In this document: positions 44,747 through 52,684 of the stretch, in pieces | Position numbering within the stretch: the first letter of the stretch is position 1 | Layout: each line of letters starts with the position of its first letter | Source of the DNA: Pseudomonas guariconensis | GTDB lineage: Bacteria > Pseudomonadota > Gammaproteobacteria > Pseudomonadales > Pseudomonadaceae | Length of the DNA stretch: 52,684 nucleotides | Reading direction: 5' to 3' | Assembly: GCF_015680235.1 (NCBI RefSeq) | Contig: NZ_JADLJL010000033.1 | Location: forward strand, 1-52,684 | Position numbers and translations under genes: made by a program | The notes under the pieces: generated by a model | Databases searched by the model: none | What the model was told of the DNA's origin: nothing | The model's input: the letters and a program-made list of their open reading frames with translations, nothing else

Positions 44747-46081
44747 TCAGTGTCGGGCGAGCACAGCCTCCCCGGCCACGCCTGCCGGCTCTTGATCAAT
44801 CTGCGCCATGCTCAAGCGCGACGTTTCGCGCAACATCAGCGAACACACCGCCACCAACGCCAAGGCGCCGGCCCCGTACAGCGCCACGCCCAGCGGGTCA
44901 TGATCGGTGAGGATCAGGATCGCCGTGGCGATACTCGAGGCCGTGCCGCCGCCCAGCGCCGCACCGATCTGGTAGCTGGCCGAAATCCCCGAGTAACGCA
45001 TGCTGCGCGGGAACTGCTCGCCGAGGAACGCCGGAATCGGCCCCTGGGTCGCCCCCATCAGCAGGCCGGTCAGGCTGTAGGCGAACAGGGCGATAGGGAA
45101 GCTCTGCATGCCCACCAGGGCGAAGAAGGCGAACAGCCCCAGGGCCATGACCCATGCACCGAACACCATCACCGTGCGCCGGCCCAGGCGATCGGACAGG
45201 TGGCCGAACAAAGGTGCCGACAGCACGATGGCGATCGACAGGGTCAGGTCGAACATCAGCGCCTGGGTGCTGCCGTAGCCCACCTGGGTGGCGTAGGTCA
45301 GGAAGAATGTGCTGCCGATGTAGGCGATCGTGCAGTAGCCGAAGGCGATGCCGGTGCACAGCAACAGTTGCCGCGGCCGCTGGCGCAGCGCCTCGGCCAG
45401 GGGGGCACGGACCGGCTTGGCTGCAGGTGTCACCAATGGCGCCGGGGCCTTGAGGCGGGCATACAGGCCGATCAGCACCAAGGTGCCGCCGAGCCAGAAC
45501 GGAATGCGCCAGGCGAAGTCCACCAAGTTGTCGTCGAACGTTGCGCTGACGATGGCGAACACCGCGGCGCCAAGGATGCCGCCGACGCCGATGCCCATGC
45601 TCGTGAAGCTGCCCCACAACCCTCGCCTGCCCGGCGGTGCCGACTCGATGCCGAACAGCGCGGCCCCGCCCCACTCGCCGCCGGCGGCGAAGCCCTGGAT
45701 CAGGCGCAGCAGCACCAGCAGGACCGGCGCTGTCGCACCGATGCTGGCGTGGCTGGGCAGGCAGCCGATGAGGAAGGTACTCAGGCCCATCAGCAGCAAG
45801 GTCGCCACCAGCACCTTCTGCCGGCCGATGCGGTCACCGAAATGGCCAAAGACCAGCCCGCCCAAAGGACGGGCAAAAAAGCCGGCACCGAAGGCACTGA
45901 AGGCCACCAGGGTCGCGGTCAGGTGGTCCATCTGCGGGAAGAACACCTGGGGAAACACCAGCGCCGCCGCCGTGCCATAGATGATGAAGTCATAGAACTC
46001 CAGCGCAGTGCCCAAGCCGGAGACGCAGAAGGTCCGCAGCGCAGACCGGGTTGACGCAGGGTGGGAATGTTCCGCATGCAT
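44747..46081 (-). CDS. MFS transporter, metabolite:H+ symporter (MHS) type
   Basis: The 444-residue protein has twelve membrane segments and MHS landmarks: LGTALEFYDFIIYGTAAALV near the start, GHFGDRIGRQKVLVATLLLM after TM2, RLIQGFAAGGEWGGAALFGI and the second-half loop GHLSDRLGRRTVMVF. MHS carriers import organic acids and similar metabolites. The ATG at 46081 is preferred over a frame 74 codons longer that shows no membrane features. The acylase gene lies 58 bases upstream on the same strand. Confidence 0.9.
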   Translation of the reverse strand: MHAEHSHPASTRSALRTFCVSGLGTALEFYDFIIYGTAAALVFPQVFFPQMDHLTATLVAFSAFGAGFFARPLGGLVFGHFGDRIGRQKVLVATLLLMGLSTFLIGCLPSHASIGATAPVLLVLLRLIQGFAAGGEWGGAALFGIESAPPGRRGLWGSFTSMGIGVGGILGAAVFAIVSATFDDNLVDFAWRIPFWLGGTLVLIGLYARLKAPAPLVTPAAKPVRAPLAEALRQRPRQLLLCTGIAFGYCTIAYIGSTFFLTYATQVGYGSTQALMFDLTLSIAIVLSAPLFGHLSDRLGRRTVMVFGAWVMALGLFAFFALVGMQSFPIALFAYSLTGLLMGATQGPIPAFLGEQFPRSMRYSGISASYQIGAALGGGTASSIATAILILTDHDPLGVALYGAGALALVAVCSLMLRETSRLSMAQIDQEPAGVAGEAVLARH

Positions 46082-46139
46082 TGTTGTTGTTCTCGTTTTG
46101 CGGGTGCCGCCCCATGGCAGGCAGCGGCACCGGGTTGGC

Positions 46140-47210
46140 TCAGAAACGTTCGAAGCCGGCCTTGGCCAGTTGCAGCGGCGTGCCCGCCACGTAGTCCAGG
46201 AAGCAGTGCTCGGTGTCGATACCGACGCTGAGCAGCGTTTCCCAACGTTCGGTGTCAGGCATGGCCATGTCCGGGTGGAAGCAGATCGGTGCGCTGTCGC
46301 CATCGGCGCCGCACATGGCCTCGGCGCGGGCGCGCAGGTCGCTGCTGCCCATCTGGCCGATCACCTGTTCCAGATGGCCCAGGCGACATTGGGTGTCGGC
46401 CCGGTCGGCCACGTGCTCGCCCACGCTCAGCTGTGGGTCGAGGAAATGGTTGGTGTGCAGCAGCCAGCCGTCCTCGCGAGGCAGCACCAGCGCGGTGCGT
46501 TCGGGGCTCAGCTCGATGCTCACCGCGCGCGGGCTGCAGTCCTCGCGGGAGAACACGGTCAGCACGGTCGAGGCGCTGACCCGCGCCGAACGCGCCAGCT
46601 CCACGGCTTCCTCGACACTGCTCGCATCTTCCAGCAGGCGACGGGCGATGGCATGCACCGGCACCCCGCCGCTGTCGTTGTCGCTGGTGTGGTGCAGGAT
46701 ATTGAAGTGCAGGCCCAGGCCTGCGCTGTTCACGCCCAGCTTGGCCAGCATGCCGAATTCGCAGAACAACTTGACCTGCATACCGCGCTCGGTATGCAGG
46801 CCCAGCATCAGGCCATGGGGGCAGAGGCTGTCGTGCCAGTCCCAAGTCTGCAGGGTCTGCGGCGCACGCGGGCCGCGAGGTGCATGCACGGTGGTGGAGC
46901 ATTCGCTGTGGCGGGTGCGAGCGGCCAGCACCTCGGTGCGTGCGTTCAGGCTCGCCAGTTGCCACAGCGGCAAGCCCGTACCACTGGCCATGCCGATCAC
47001 TTCCGCCGCCAGGTTCGGGCTCCAGGCTTCCAGGGCGGCCAGGCTGTTCTCGCCGATACGCTGCGCCTCGCGCAGCGACACGCCGACCCGGGGGAAGAAA
47101 TCCAGGTACAGCTGGGTGGTCTGGCGGATCTGCTCGGCGAAACGTTCGCCGATCTGGCGACCGCGCTCGGCGGGGTTGCGGATGTCGGTGACGAGAGTGT
47201 GGATCTTCAC
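46140..47210 (-). CDS. C45 family autoproteolytic acyltransferase/hydrolase
   Basis: The 356-residue protein belongs to the isopenicillin N acyltransferase-like Ntn hydrolases. The N-terminal peptide ends in LNARTEVLAARTRHSECSTT: cleavage before Cys104 would free the nucleophile, and NARTE (89-93) is the usual landmark of the family. WDWHDSLCPHG and FCEFGMLAKLGVNSAGLGLH follow as expected. It hydrolyses or transfers N-acyl groups; the substrate is unknown. The start is a GTG with AGGAG eleven bases upstream. It is co-directional with the MFS gene. Confidence 0.87.
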   Translation of the reverse strand: MKIHTLVTDIRNPAERGRQIGERFAEQIRQTTQLYLDFFPRVGVSLREAQRIGENSLAALEAWSPNLAAEVIGMASGTGLPLWQLASLNARTEVLAARTRHSECSTTVHAPRGPRAPQTLQTWDWHDSLCPHGLMLGLHTERGMQVKLFCEFGMLAKLGVNSAGLGLHFNILHHTSDNDSGGVPVHAIARRLLEDASSVEEAVELARSARVSASTVLTVFSREDCSPRAVSIELSPERTALVLPREDGWLLHTNHFLDPQLSVGEHVADRADTQCRLGHLEQVIGQMGSSDLRARAEAMCGADGDSAPICFHPDMAMPDTERWETLLSVGIDTEHCFLDYVAGTPLQLAKAGFERF

Positions 47211-47363
47211 TGCGGGGGAACTCCTGGTACAGCGAGCTCAAGGCATCGTTGCTGTTTGGGAAAGAGTGGAATGCCTGCTCAGGCGACCACCCTTAGCCTA
47301 GCGAGCCATCCCCGGCGGATCATCGTCATACCCCGCACAACTTTTGTGCCCAGGTGGAAAAAC

Positions 47364-48293
47364 TCAGCGCCGAGCGACCGCCTCCAGGCCCTGCCCCCGC
47401 AGGTGCTCGTGCAGCAAGGCGATGAAGGCCTGCACCTTGCGCGTGTTGCGCCGGTGCGGCAGGTACAGCACATGCACCCAAGGCCCGAACGCGCTCAAGG
47501 CCCGCCAGTAGCCAGGCAGCACTTCCACCAGTTGCCCCTTGGCCAGGTAAGGCGCGGCGCACCAGGTGGGCACGAACTGCAGGCCCTGGCCGTCGAGCAG
47601 GCAGGCCAGGAGGAAATCGAAGTTGTCGCTGATCAGCTTGGGCGTGGGCTGACGCACGCGCAGGGTCTGGCCGTCCTGCTCGATCCACCAGTAGCTGCGG
47701 TTGAGCAGCGGATGGCGCAGCAGCAACCAGTCGTGCTGGGCGTAGTTCTCCAGGGTGATCGAGTCGCCGCGCCGGGCCAGGTAGTCGGGGCTGGCACAGA
47801 GGATCACGCGGTTCTCGATCAGCGGCTGGGCGATCAGTTCAGGCTGGTCGGTGGGGCCGTCGCGCAGCGACAGGTCGTAGCCGCCGTCGATCAGGTCTTC
47901 ATTGGCGTCGTTGAGGTTCACCTCCAGGCGCACCTGCGGGTGTTCGCGCATGAATCGGCAGCACACTTGGTTGAGAAACGCCGGGCCGAACGACGGCGGC
48001 GCGGTGATGCGCAGGGTACCCCGCAGCTCGTGCTGCAACTGTTCCACTTCTTCGGTCACCCGTTGCAGGTGCATCAATGCCTGGCGCGCGCCTTCCAGGT
48101 ACAGGGTGCCTGCTTCGGTGAGCGCCATGCGCCGGGTGGTGCGCTCGAACAAGCGCACACCCAATTCGGTTTCCAAGTGGGCGACGGCCTTGGTGATGGC
48201 CGAGGGGGTCTTGCCCAACTGCTCGGCGGCACGGCTGAAACTGCCGTGCTCGGCGGCGGCGACGAAGATGGTCAGGGCCGTCATTTTGTCCAT
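47364..48293 (-). CDS. LysR family transcriptional regulator
   Basis: The 309-residue protein has the LysR helix-turn-helix near its start (EHGSFSRAAEQLGKTPSAIT, RLFERTTRRMALTEAG) and a LysR ligand domain. It lies upstream of the C45 gene on the same strand and divergent from the amidohydrolase gene, so it could control either side. The ATG at 48293 matches the usual start MDKMTALTIFV. Confidence 0.9.
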   Translation of the reverse strand: MDKMTALTIFVAAAEHGSFSRAAEQLGKTPSAITKAVAHLETELGVRLFERTTRRMALTEAGTLYLEGARQALMHLQRVTEEVEQLQHELRGTLRITAPPSFGPAFLNQVCCRFMREHPQVRLEVNLNDANEDLIDGGYDLSLRDGPTDQPELIAQPLIENRVILCASPDYLARRGDSITLENYAQHDWLLLRHPLLNRSYWWIEQDGQTLRVRQPTPKLISDNFDFLLACLLDGQGLQFVPTWCAAPYLAKGQLVEVLPGYWRALSAFGPWVHVLYLPHRRNTRKVQAFIALLHEHLRGQGLEAVARR

Positions 48294-48537
48294 GGTTTCT
48301 TCCTGTTCGGCACAAGCGAGGCAATGCGAAGGCGCGGCGAGTATCCGCGCCTTTTCATCAAGCCGGCAAATACCGCGCAATTTGAATAGGCACCGGCATG
48401 CCCAGGCTTTGCACCATGGCAATCATAGGCAACGGATTATTTCCCCAACGCGAAAAAAGTTGTGCCTGCCTTCGCATTTAATCGCGCGTGTGCCTTGGCT
48501 AGGCTGCGGCCCCATCACAACAAGAACGAGGCATCGA

Positions 48538-50259
48538 ATGAAGCAGCTCCTGAAGATGGCGATCAGCGCGGGCCTGGCCTGCACCGCCCTGCCGGGCTTC
48601 GCGGCGGTCGACCTGATCCTGCACAACGCCAAGGTCTACACCGCCGAGCCAGGCCAGCCGTTGCAGCAGGCTGTGGCGGTCGAGGGCGAGAAGATCGTCG
48701 CGGTGGGTTCCGACCAGGCTGTGCTGCGCCTGAAGGCCAGTGGGACGCAGGTGATCGACCTGGGCGGCAAGGTGCTGATGCCGGGCATGCTCGACTCCCA
48801 CTCCCATGCGATCAAAGGCGGCCTGCAGCTGGAGCTGGCCAACCTGGCCGGCGAGCAGCTCCCCCTCGACGAGCTGGAGCAGCGCCTACGTCAGTGGCGC
48901 CAGGACGGTAAGGCCGTGCGTGGCGAATTCCTTTCCGTCGGTGGCGTGCCGGGTACCTACTGGGACGACATCCCAGCCCTGGAACAACGCTTCAACCACG
49001 GCGAGTGGGCCAAGCAGCCGATCCTCTTCGCGGCCAACGACATGCACACCGGCTGGGCCAACCAGGCCATGCTCGAACGCGCCGGGATCGACGCCAAGAC
49101 CATCGCCGCGCTGCCCGCCGAGGCGCGCAACACCATCGGCCAGCACCAGGACGGTACCCCGAACGGGTTTCTCGCCGACGCCAGCTACTACCCGGTGACC
49201 GACCTGCTGCCGCCGCTGAGCCACGACACCCTGATGACCGCCGGGCGCATGGCCCTGGACTACAACAAGCAGCTGGGCATCACCGGCTGGATGGACCCGC
49301 TGGCCAATGAGCTGCCAGGCGCCGACGTGAAGAACGATTCTCTGGGCGTGCTACCGGTCTACAAGGACCTTTCCGAGCGCGGCGAGTTGACTGCCCACGT
49401 CGCCGCCCTGCTGATGGCCGACGCCAAGGCGCGCCCTGCCGACTTGGACGAGCTGGACAAGGTGCGCCAGCAGTTCCTCGGTGTGCACAACCTCACCCTG
49501 CCGGGCATCAAGGTGTTCGCCGATGGCGTTGCCGAGGCCCCGGCACAGACCGCGGCGATGCTCGAGCCTTACAAGAACTCCGGGCAGAACGGCGAGCTGC
49601 TGCTGGACCCGAAACACTTCGGCGAGCTGGTCAGCGCCGCCGATGCCCGCGGCTGGCTGGTGCACGTGCATGCCATCGGCGACCGCGCCGTGCGCGAGGC
49701 GCTCAATGGCGTGGAACAGGCCCGACGTGAGCGCCACAGCGGCATCCCCCACTCCATCACCCACCTGCAGATGGTCAACCCGAAGGAATATGCTCGTTTC
49801 AAAGGTCTGGACGTGATCGCTTCGATGCAGCTGTACTGGGCCAGCGCCGACGAAAACAACCTCGACCTGGTCAAGCCGTACGTGGATGCCATGGCCTTCA
49901 TGCATACCTTCCCGGCCCGTTCGCTGCTGAAGAACGGCGCGACCATCGCCGGCGCCAGCGATTGGCCGATCACCACGCCGGCGCCGTGGAAGGCGATCTA
50001 CCAGGCGGTCAGCCGCAAGGGCCCCAAGGGCGTGCTCAATGCCGACGAGGCCATCGACCGCGAAACCATGTTCCAGGCCTACACCCTCAATGCTGCACGG
50101 GCCATGCGCCTGGAACACCAGATCGGTTCGCTCAAGGCAGGCAAGCAGGCGGACATGATCGTTCTCGACCGCGACGTGCTCACCGTCGAGCCCGAAGCGC
50201 TGCGAGACACCCAGGTGCTGCAGACCTGGTTTGCCGGCAAGCAGATCTACGCGCGCTGA
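48538..50259 (+). CDS. Periplasmic YtcJ-like amidohydrolase
   Basis: The 573-residue protein has a signal peptide (MAISAGLACTALPGFA) and an amidohydrolase domain of the YtcJ/NfdA type: DSHSHAIKGG with the metal-binding His88 and His90, HVHAIGDRAVREALNGVEQA, the Asp in AGASDWPITTPAPW, and the C-terminal IGSLKAGKQADMIVLDRD. Members hydrolyse N-substituted amides or formamides. Export to the periplasm and the porin gene immediately downstream suggest it acts on a compound before uptake. Confidence 0.9.
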   Translation: MKQLLKMAISAGLACTALPGFAAVDLILHNAKVYTAEPGQPLQQAVAVEGEKIVAVGSDQAVLRLKASGTQVIDLGGKVLMPGMLDSHSHAIKGGLQLELANLAGEQLPLDELEQRLRQWRQDGKAVRGEFLSVGGVPGTYWDDIPALEQRFNHGEWAKQPILFAANDMHTGWANQAMLERAGIDAKTIAALPAEARNTIGQHQDGTPNGFLADASYYPVTDLLPPLSHDTLMTAGRMALDYNKQLGITGWMDPLANELPGADVKNDSLGVLPVYKDLSERGELTAHVAALLMADAKARPADLDELDKVRQQFLGVHNLTLPGIKVFADGVAEAPAQTAAMLEPYKNSGQNGELLLDPKHFGELVSAADARGWLVHVHAIGDRAVREALNGVEQARRERHSGIPHSITHLQMVNPKEYARFKGLDVIASMQLYWASADENNLDLVKPYVDAMAFMHTFPARSLLKNGATIAGASDWPITTPAPWKAIYQAVSRKGPKGVLNADEAIDRETMFQAYTLNAARAMRLEHQIGSLKAGKQADMIVLDRDVLTVEPEALRDTQVLQTWFAGKQIYAR

Positions 50260-50271
50260 TCGCTTCGCGGC

Positions 50272-50340
50272 CCCTGTGGGAGATCACCCATCCCACCGGG
50301 CCGCGCTGTCGCACAAAGAACAAGCGGCTAGCGCAGCCTC
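50272..50340. repeat. Intergenic repeat family B, full copy
   Basis: This copy reads CCTGTGGGAGATCACCCATC, then CACCGGGCCGCGCTGTCGCA and AAGAACAAGCGGCTAGCG, clearly related to those at 6901 and 32979. A REP follows directly. Confidence 0.75.
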
Positions 50341-50342
50341 CC

Positions 50343-50375
50343 CTTGTGGGAGCGGGCTTGCCCCGCGATAGCGCC
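50343..50375. repeat. Single REP element
   Basis: CTTGTGGGAGCGGGCTTGCC and CCGCGATAGCG, between the amidohydrolase and porin genes. Confidence 0.75.
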
Positions 50376-50419
50376 CGCCCTGCCATACACCACACAAAAA
50401 CAATAACGGAACCCCTCGA

Positions 50420-51145
50420 ATGCGCCCACGCACCTTCATCGCAGGCAGCCTGCTCGTCTGCACCCCGTTCGCCCACGCCATCGACCTCAACGACGCCTTC
50501 AGCCTCGAAGCCAAGGTCGGGATCTTCAGCGACTACCGCACTCGCGGTATCTCCCAGACCCAGAACGACCCGGCCCTGCAAGGCTCGCTGACCCTGGCCC
50601 ACACCAGCGGCCTGTACGCCGGGGTCTGGAGCTCCAACGTCGACTTCGGCTTCGGCAGCCGTACCCGCCAGGAACTGGACTACTACGCGGGCTATTTCTG
50701 GCAGATCAGCGACGATGTCACCCTCGACACCTCGTACATCAAGTACGTCTACCCACGCCAGGGCAACTTCAACTACGGCGAATACCATGCCGAACTGCGA
50801 GCCTGGGGTGTGCTGCTGGGCGGCAACTACTCGGATGACTTCAACGGCGACCAGTCGATGCTCTACAGCTATGTCGGCTATGGCACTCTGCTGCCCCACG
50901 ACATCGGCCTGGAGGTGCGCTACGGGCGCAACGACTACAAAGACCCGAGCTGGTTCGCCAACGACGGCAGCAGCCGCAACGCCTACCACGAATGGGAGGT
51001 GGAGCTGAGCCGCACGATGCTGTCGCTGGACTGGTCGCTCAGCTACATCGACACCGACCTGTCCCAGGCCGAGTGCGCCAGCTACCTGGGCTTCAAGGAC
51101 GTCTGCTCGGCCACGGTGGTGGCCTCGGTCAGCAAAGGTTTCTAG
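50420..51145 (+). CDS. TorF-like putative outer-membrane porin
   Basis: The 241-residue protein has a signal peptide ending in AHA, then FSLEAKVGIFSDYRTRGISQ, the family start, and alternating hydrophobic strands with aromatic girdles (YAGVWSSNVDFGFG, YYAGYFWQISDDVTLD), consistent with a beta-barrel. TorF-type porins (formerly Gcw_chp) are of unknown specificity. It follows the periplasmic amidohydrolase gene across a repeat-filled 160-base gap and may admit its substrate. Confidence 0.83.
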   Translation: MRPRTFIAGSLLVCTPFAHAIDLNDAFSLEAKVGIFSDYRTRGISQTQNDPALQGSLTLAHTSGLYAGVWSSNVDFGFGSRTRQELDYYAGYFWQISDDVTLDTSYIKYVYPRQGNFNYGEYHAELRAWGVLLGGNYSDDFNGDQSMLYSYVGYGTLLPHDIGLEVRYGRNDYKDPSWFANDGSSRNAYHEWEVELSRTMLSLDWSLSYIDTDLSQAECASYLGFKDVCSATVVASVSKGF

Positions 51146-51154
51146 CGCTTGTAA

Positions 51155-51203
51155 AGCCCATCGCGGGGCCCTTGTGGGAGCGGGCTCGTCCCGCGATGGG
51201 CTG
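51155..51203. repeat. REP pair between convergent genes
   Basis: AGCCCATCGCGGGGCCC at the left is mirrored by CGTCCCGCGATGGGCT at the right around GGGAGCGGGCT, forming a long cruciform after the porin gene. Confidence 0.75.
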
Positions 51204-51217
51204 CACAGCGGCCCCCG

Positions 51218-51829
51218 TTACCTGGCTTTGAGCGAAAACCGACACACCGCCCCGCCACGCAGCATGCATTCCTGGTGCACCGCCTCCCCCCCGCCCAACG
51301 CCCCGATCAACGCCAGATCCAGCTCGCACACCACCGGGTGGGCCTTGGCCAGGTGATGGAACACGCAGTTGTGGGCCACGATCTCAGGCTCCCCGGACGA
51401 ACGAAAGAACACCTGCGCTTCGTAGCCGGCATTGTTCATGTGCTCGACAATGCGCGCCTCGTCGACCACCTCATGTTCCATGCCCTCGGCCATCTTGCGC
51501 CCCAGGTTGCGCATCAGCGCCAACAGCGCGTCCTGGCCGATCAGCCCGGCGACTTCATCGATCAGCAGGTTGGCCAACAGCGGGTACTGCCGCGGAAAAA
51601 GCTCCCGCGCATGGTCGGTGAGCTGGTGCAGTTGCTCCGGGCGCCGCCCGGTGGGCCGGGTGGCGCCGCGTTTGACCAGGCCGTCGCGCTCCAACGCCGC
51701 CAGGTGCTGGCGCACCGCGGTGCGGGTGACCGCCAGGGCCTGCGACAGTTCGTCGATACTCATGCCGTCGGGCCGGTAGAGCAACGCGTTGAGCAGGTCC
51801 TGCTGGGTACGGCCCAGGCCTTCGAGCAT
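51218..51829 (-). CDS. SufR-like helix-turn-helix regulator with four C-terminal cysteines
   Basis: The 203-residue protein has an N-terminal winged helix (MSIDELSQALAVTRTAVRQH, LAALERDGLVKRG) and a C-terminal domain with Cys155-x12-Cys168-x19-Cys188-x7-Cys196. The x12 spacing matches cyanobacterial SufR, whose cysteines hold a [4Fe-4S] cluster; the later spacings differ. It is therefore a possible redox or iron-sulfur sensor. It follows the periplasmic protein gene after 16 bases on the same strand, so the two are probably one operon. Confidence 0.83.
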   Translation of the reverse strand: MLEGLGRTQQDLLNALLYRPDGMSIDELSQALAVTRTAVRQHLAALERDGLVKRGATRPTGRRPEQLHQLTDHARELFPRQYPLLANLLIDEVAGLIGQDALLALMRNLGRKMAEGMEHEVVDEARIVEHMNNAGYEAQVFFRSSGEPEIVAHNCVFHHLAKAHPVVCELDLALIGALGGGEAVHQECMLRGGAVCRFSLKAR

Positions 51830-51845
51830 GGGTGTGGCTCCTCGT

Positions 51846-52478
51846 TCAGAACTTGTCCGGGAACTGCTTGAGCAGCGCCCCGGCCAAGGCATCGGCCAAC
51901 GCCTGCATGTGCTGGCGCATCATCTGCCAGGTCTGCGCCTCGCCGGCATAGTCACCAGCGGCGAACTGGTCGATCTGCGACAGGTGATGCCCACCATGGG
52001 CGGTGAGCATCGACAGCAGGGTCTGCTCCGGCAGATAGGGGTTGGCCTTGGCCAGGAAGGCCGACAACGCCTTGGCATTGCTCGACAGCTCGTTGACGGC
52101 CGTTTGCTTGCCGGCCTTGTCCTTGGCCACGGTCGCATCGCTGTAGTGTTTCACGGCGCCCCAGTGCCCGGCCAGCAGCTTGAGCAACTGGTCGGCAGCA
52201 GGCTGGCCGTACAGCGGGGCGATGCTGTTGGCGATGGTAGTGGCATTGTCGACCACCTGTTTGGCGGCCACATCGGCTTGCTTGTGGTTGCCCGCCTGGT
52301 TGGCCATGGCGTAGTTCCTGACCCAGAACACATGCTCGACCCACAGGTCGCGTAGGGCCAGGCGCGTGGTCAGCGCTGCGGAGTCGGTGGTGGGGGAAGC
52401 AGCGGGGGCAGAGGTTTGGCTCCAGGCTGGCTGGGCACACAGGGCGAGCAGCAGCAAGGCGGCGATCTTGAGATTCAT
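51846..52478 (-). CDS. Periplasmic helical protein of unknown function
   Basis: The 210-residue product has a signal peptide (MNLKIAALLLLALCAQPAWS), a short low-complexity Ala/Ser/Thr stretch, and a helical body with the conserved-looking WVEHVFWVRNYAMANQAG and LLSMLTAHGGHHLSQIDQFA. The His-rich HGGHH and the earlier WVEH could bind a metal or haem in a four-helix bundle; this is inference. I do not recognise a named family. It is the first gene of an operon with the SufR-like regulator. Confidence 0.78.
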   Translation of the reverse strand: MNLKIAALLLLALCAQPAWSQTSAPAASPTTDSAALTTRLALRDLWVEHVFWVRNYAMANQAGNHKQADVAAKQVVDNATTIANSIAPLYGQPAADQLLKLLAGHWGAVKHYSDATVAKDKAGKQTAVNELSSNAKALSAFLAKANPYLPEQTLLSMLTAHGGHHLSQIDQFAAGDYAGEAQTWQMMRQHMQALADALAGALLKQFPDKF

Positions 52479-52684
52479 GGCAGCACCCTCGGATGGGATC
52501 GGACTGACAAGAATAATTTAAGCATCAAAATATGTTTTTATTGACCCGCCATGGGAATTCCGATCAGCGGTCTCAAACAATTGCTTCCCTTCTCCTGTAG
52601 GAGCGGCCTTGTGCCGCGATCGGCTGCGCAGCGGCCGCAAACCCGGCATATCACCGCCCGCCGGGTATAACGGGCTGCCAGGAT
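52479..52684. promoter_or_regulatory. AT-rich upstream region of the last operon, with a REP
   Basis: The first 70 bases include an unusually AT-rich stretch at 52511-52541 (AATAATTTAAGC, AAAATATGTTTTTATT), probably the promoter and perhaps the operator of the periplasmic protein/regulator operon. A REP of the TAGGAGCGGCCTTGTGCCGC type follows at 52592-52638. The window ends before another gene. Confidence 0.45.

Noticed and set aside
46008..48389. 793-codon plus-strand frame across the C45 and LysR genes
   Set aside because: Antisense shadow; both minus-strand genes have intact motifs.

Overview
The window looks like a chromosomal core segment of a Pseudomonas, most likely of the P. putida group. 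It is GC-rich, densely packed with short operons, and its gaps carry many copies of the three REP types typical of that group (cores GGGAGCGGGCTTGTCCCGC, GGGAGCCGGCTTGCCGGC and TAGGAGCGGCCTTGTGCCGC). The gene sets (lpxO, cysK, rnd-ycgL-dehydrogenase-ycgN, pxpBAC, aceK, cvfB) also fit. This assignment is by recognition, not by a database search. I see no tRNA, rRNA, insertion sequence, prophage or CRISPR array. I annotate 52 protein genes.

Layout: 1-7 kb holds a cloverleaf-like repeat, a small DUF2790 secreted protein, a GNAT acetyltransferase, a brkB-like/second def operon, CvfB, a lipoprotein and AceK. 7-12.9 kb holds two EamA exporters (the second behind a strong promoter and a possible leader ORF), LpxO, CysK and a DUF748 protein. 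13-15.1 kb is a MoxR ATPase/VWA pair. 15.2-19.9 kb is a 5-oxoproline uptake and hydrolysis operon (MFS-pxpA-pxpB-pxpC) with a divergent LysR regulator. 20-32.4 kb is housekeeping: amidotransferase operon, oligopeptidase B, YajD, an RNA methyltransferase, a degenerate M61-like protein, YcgN, a 2-hydroxyacid dehydrogenase, YcgL, RNase D and EptA. 32.6-41.2 kb holds a DUF465 protein, a cystathionine gamma-synthase-like enzyme with a divergent Lrp regulator, an FdhF/YdeP molybdoenzyme divergent from moaA, a bestrophin, moaB and a LysR. 41.3-51.1 kb is an accessory catabolic block: APC permease, LuxR regulator, nitrilase-family amidase, MHS-type MFS transporter, C45 autoproteolytic acylase, LysR, periplasmic amidohydrolase and TorF-like porin. 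The window closes with a putative Fe-S regulator and a periplasmic helical protein.

Most genes are ordinary core genes. The parts most worth a second look are the amide-hydrolase block at 41-51 kb; the promoter and possible proline-rich leader ORF before the exporter at 8.0-8.9 kb; the metal-site-less M61-like protein; the four-cysteine regulator with its periplasmic partner; and two structured intergenic repeat families that are not standard REPs. I found no clear new defence or mobile system.
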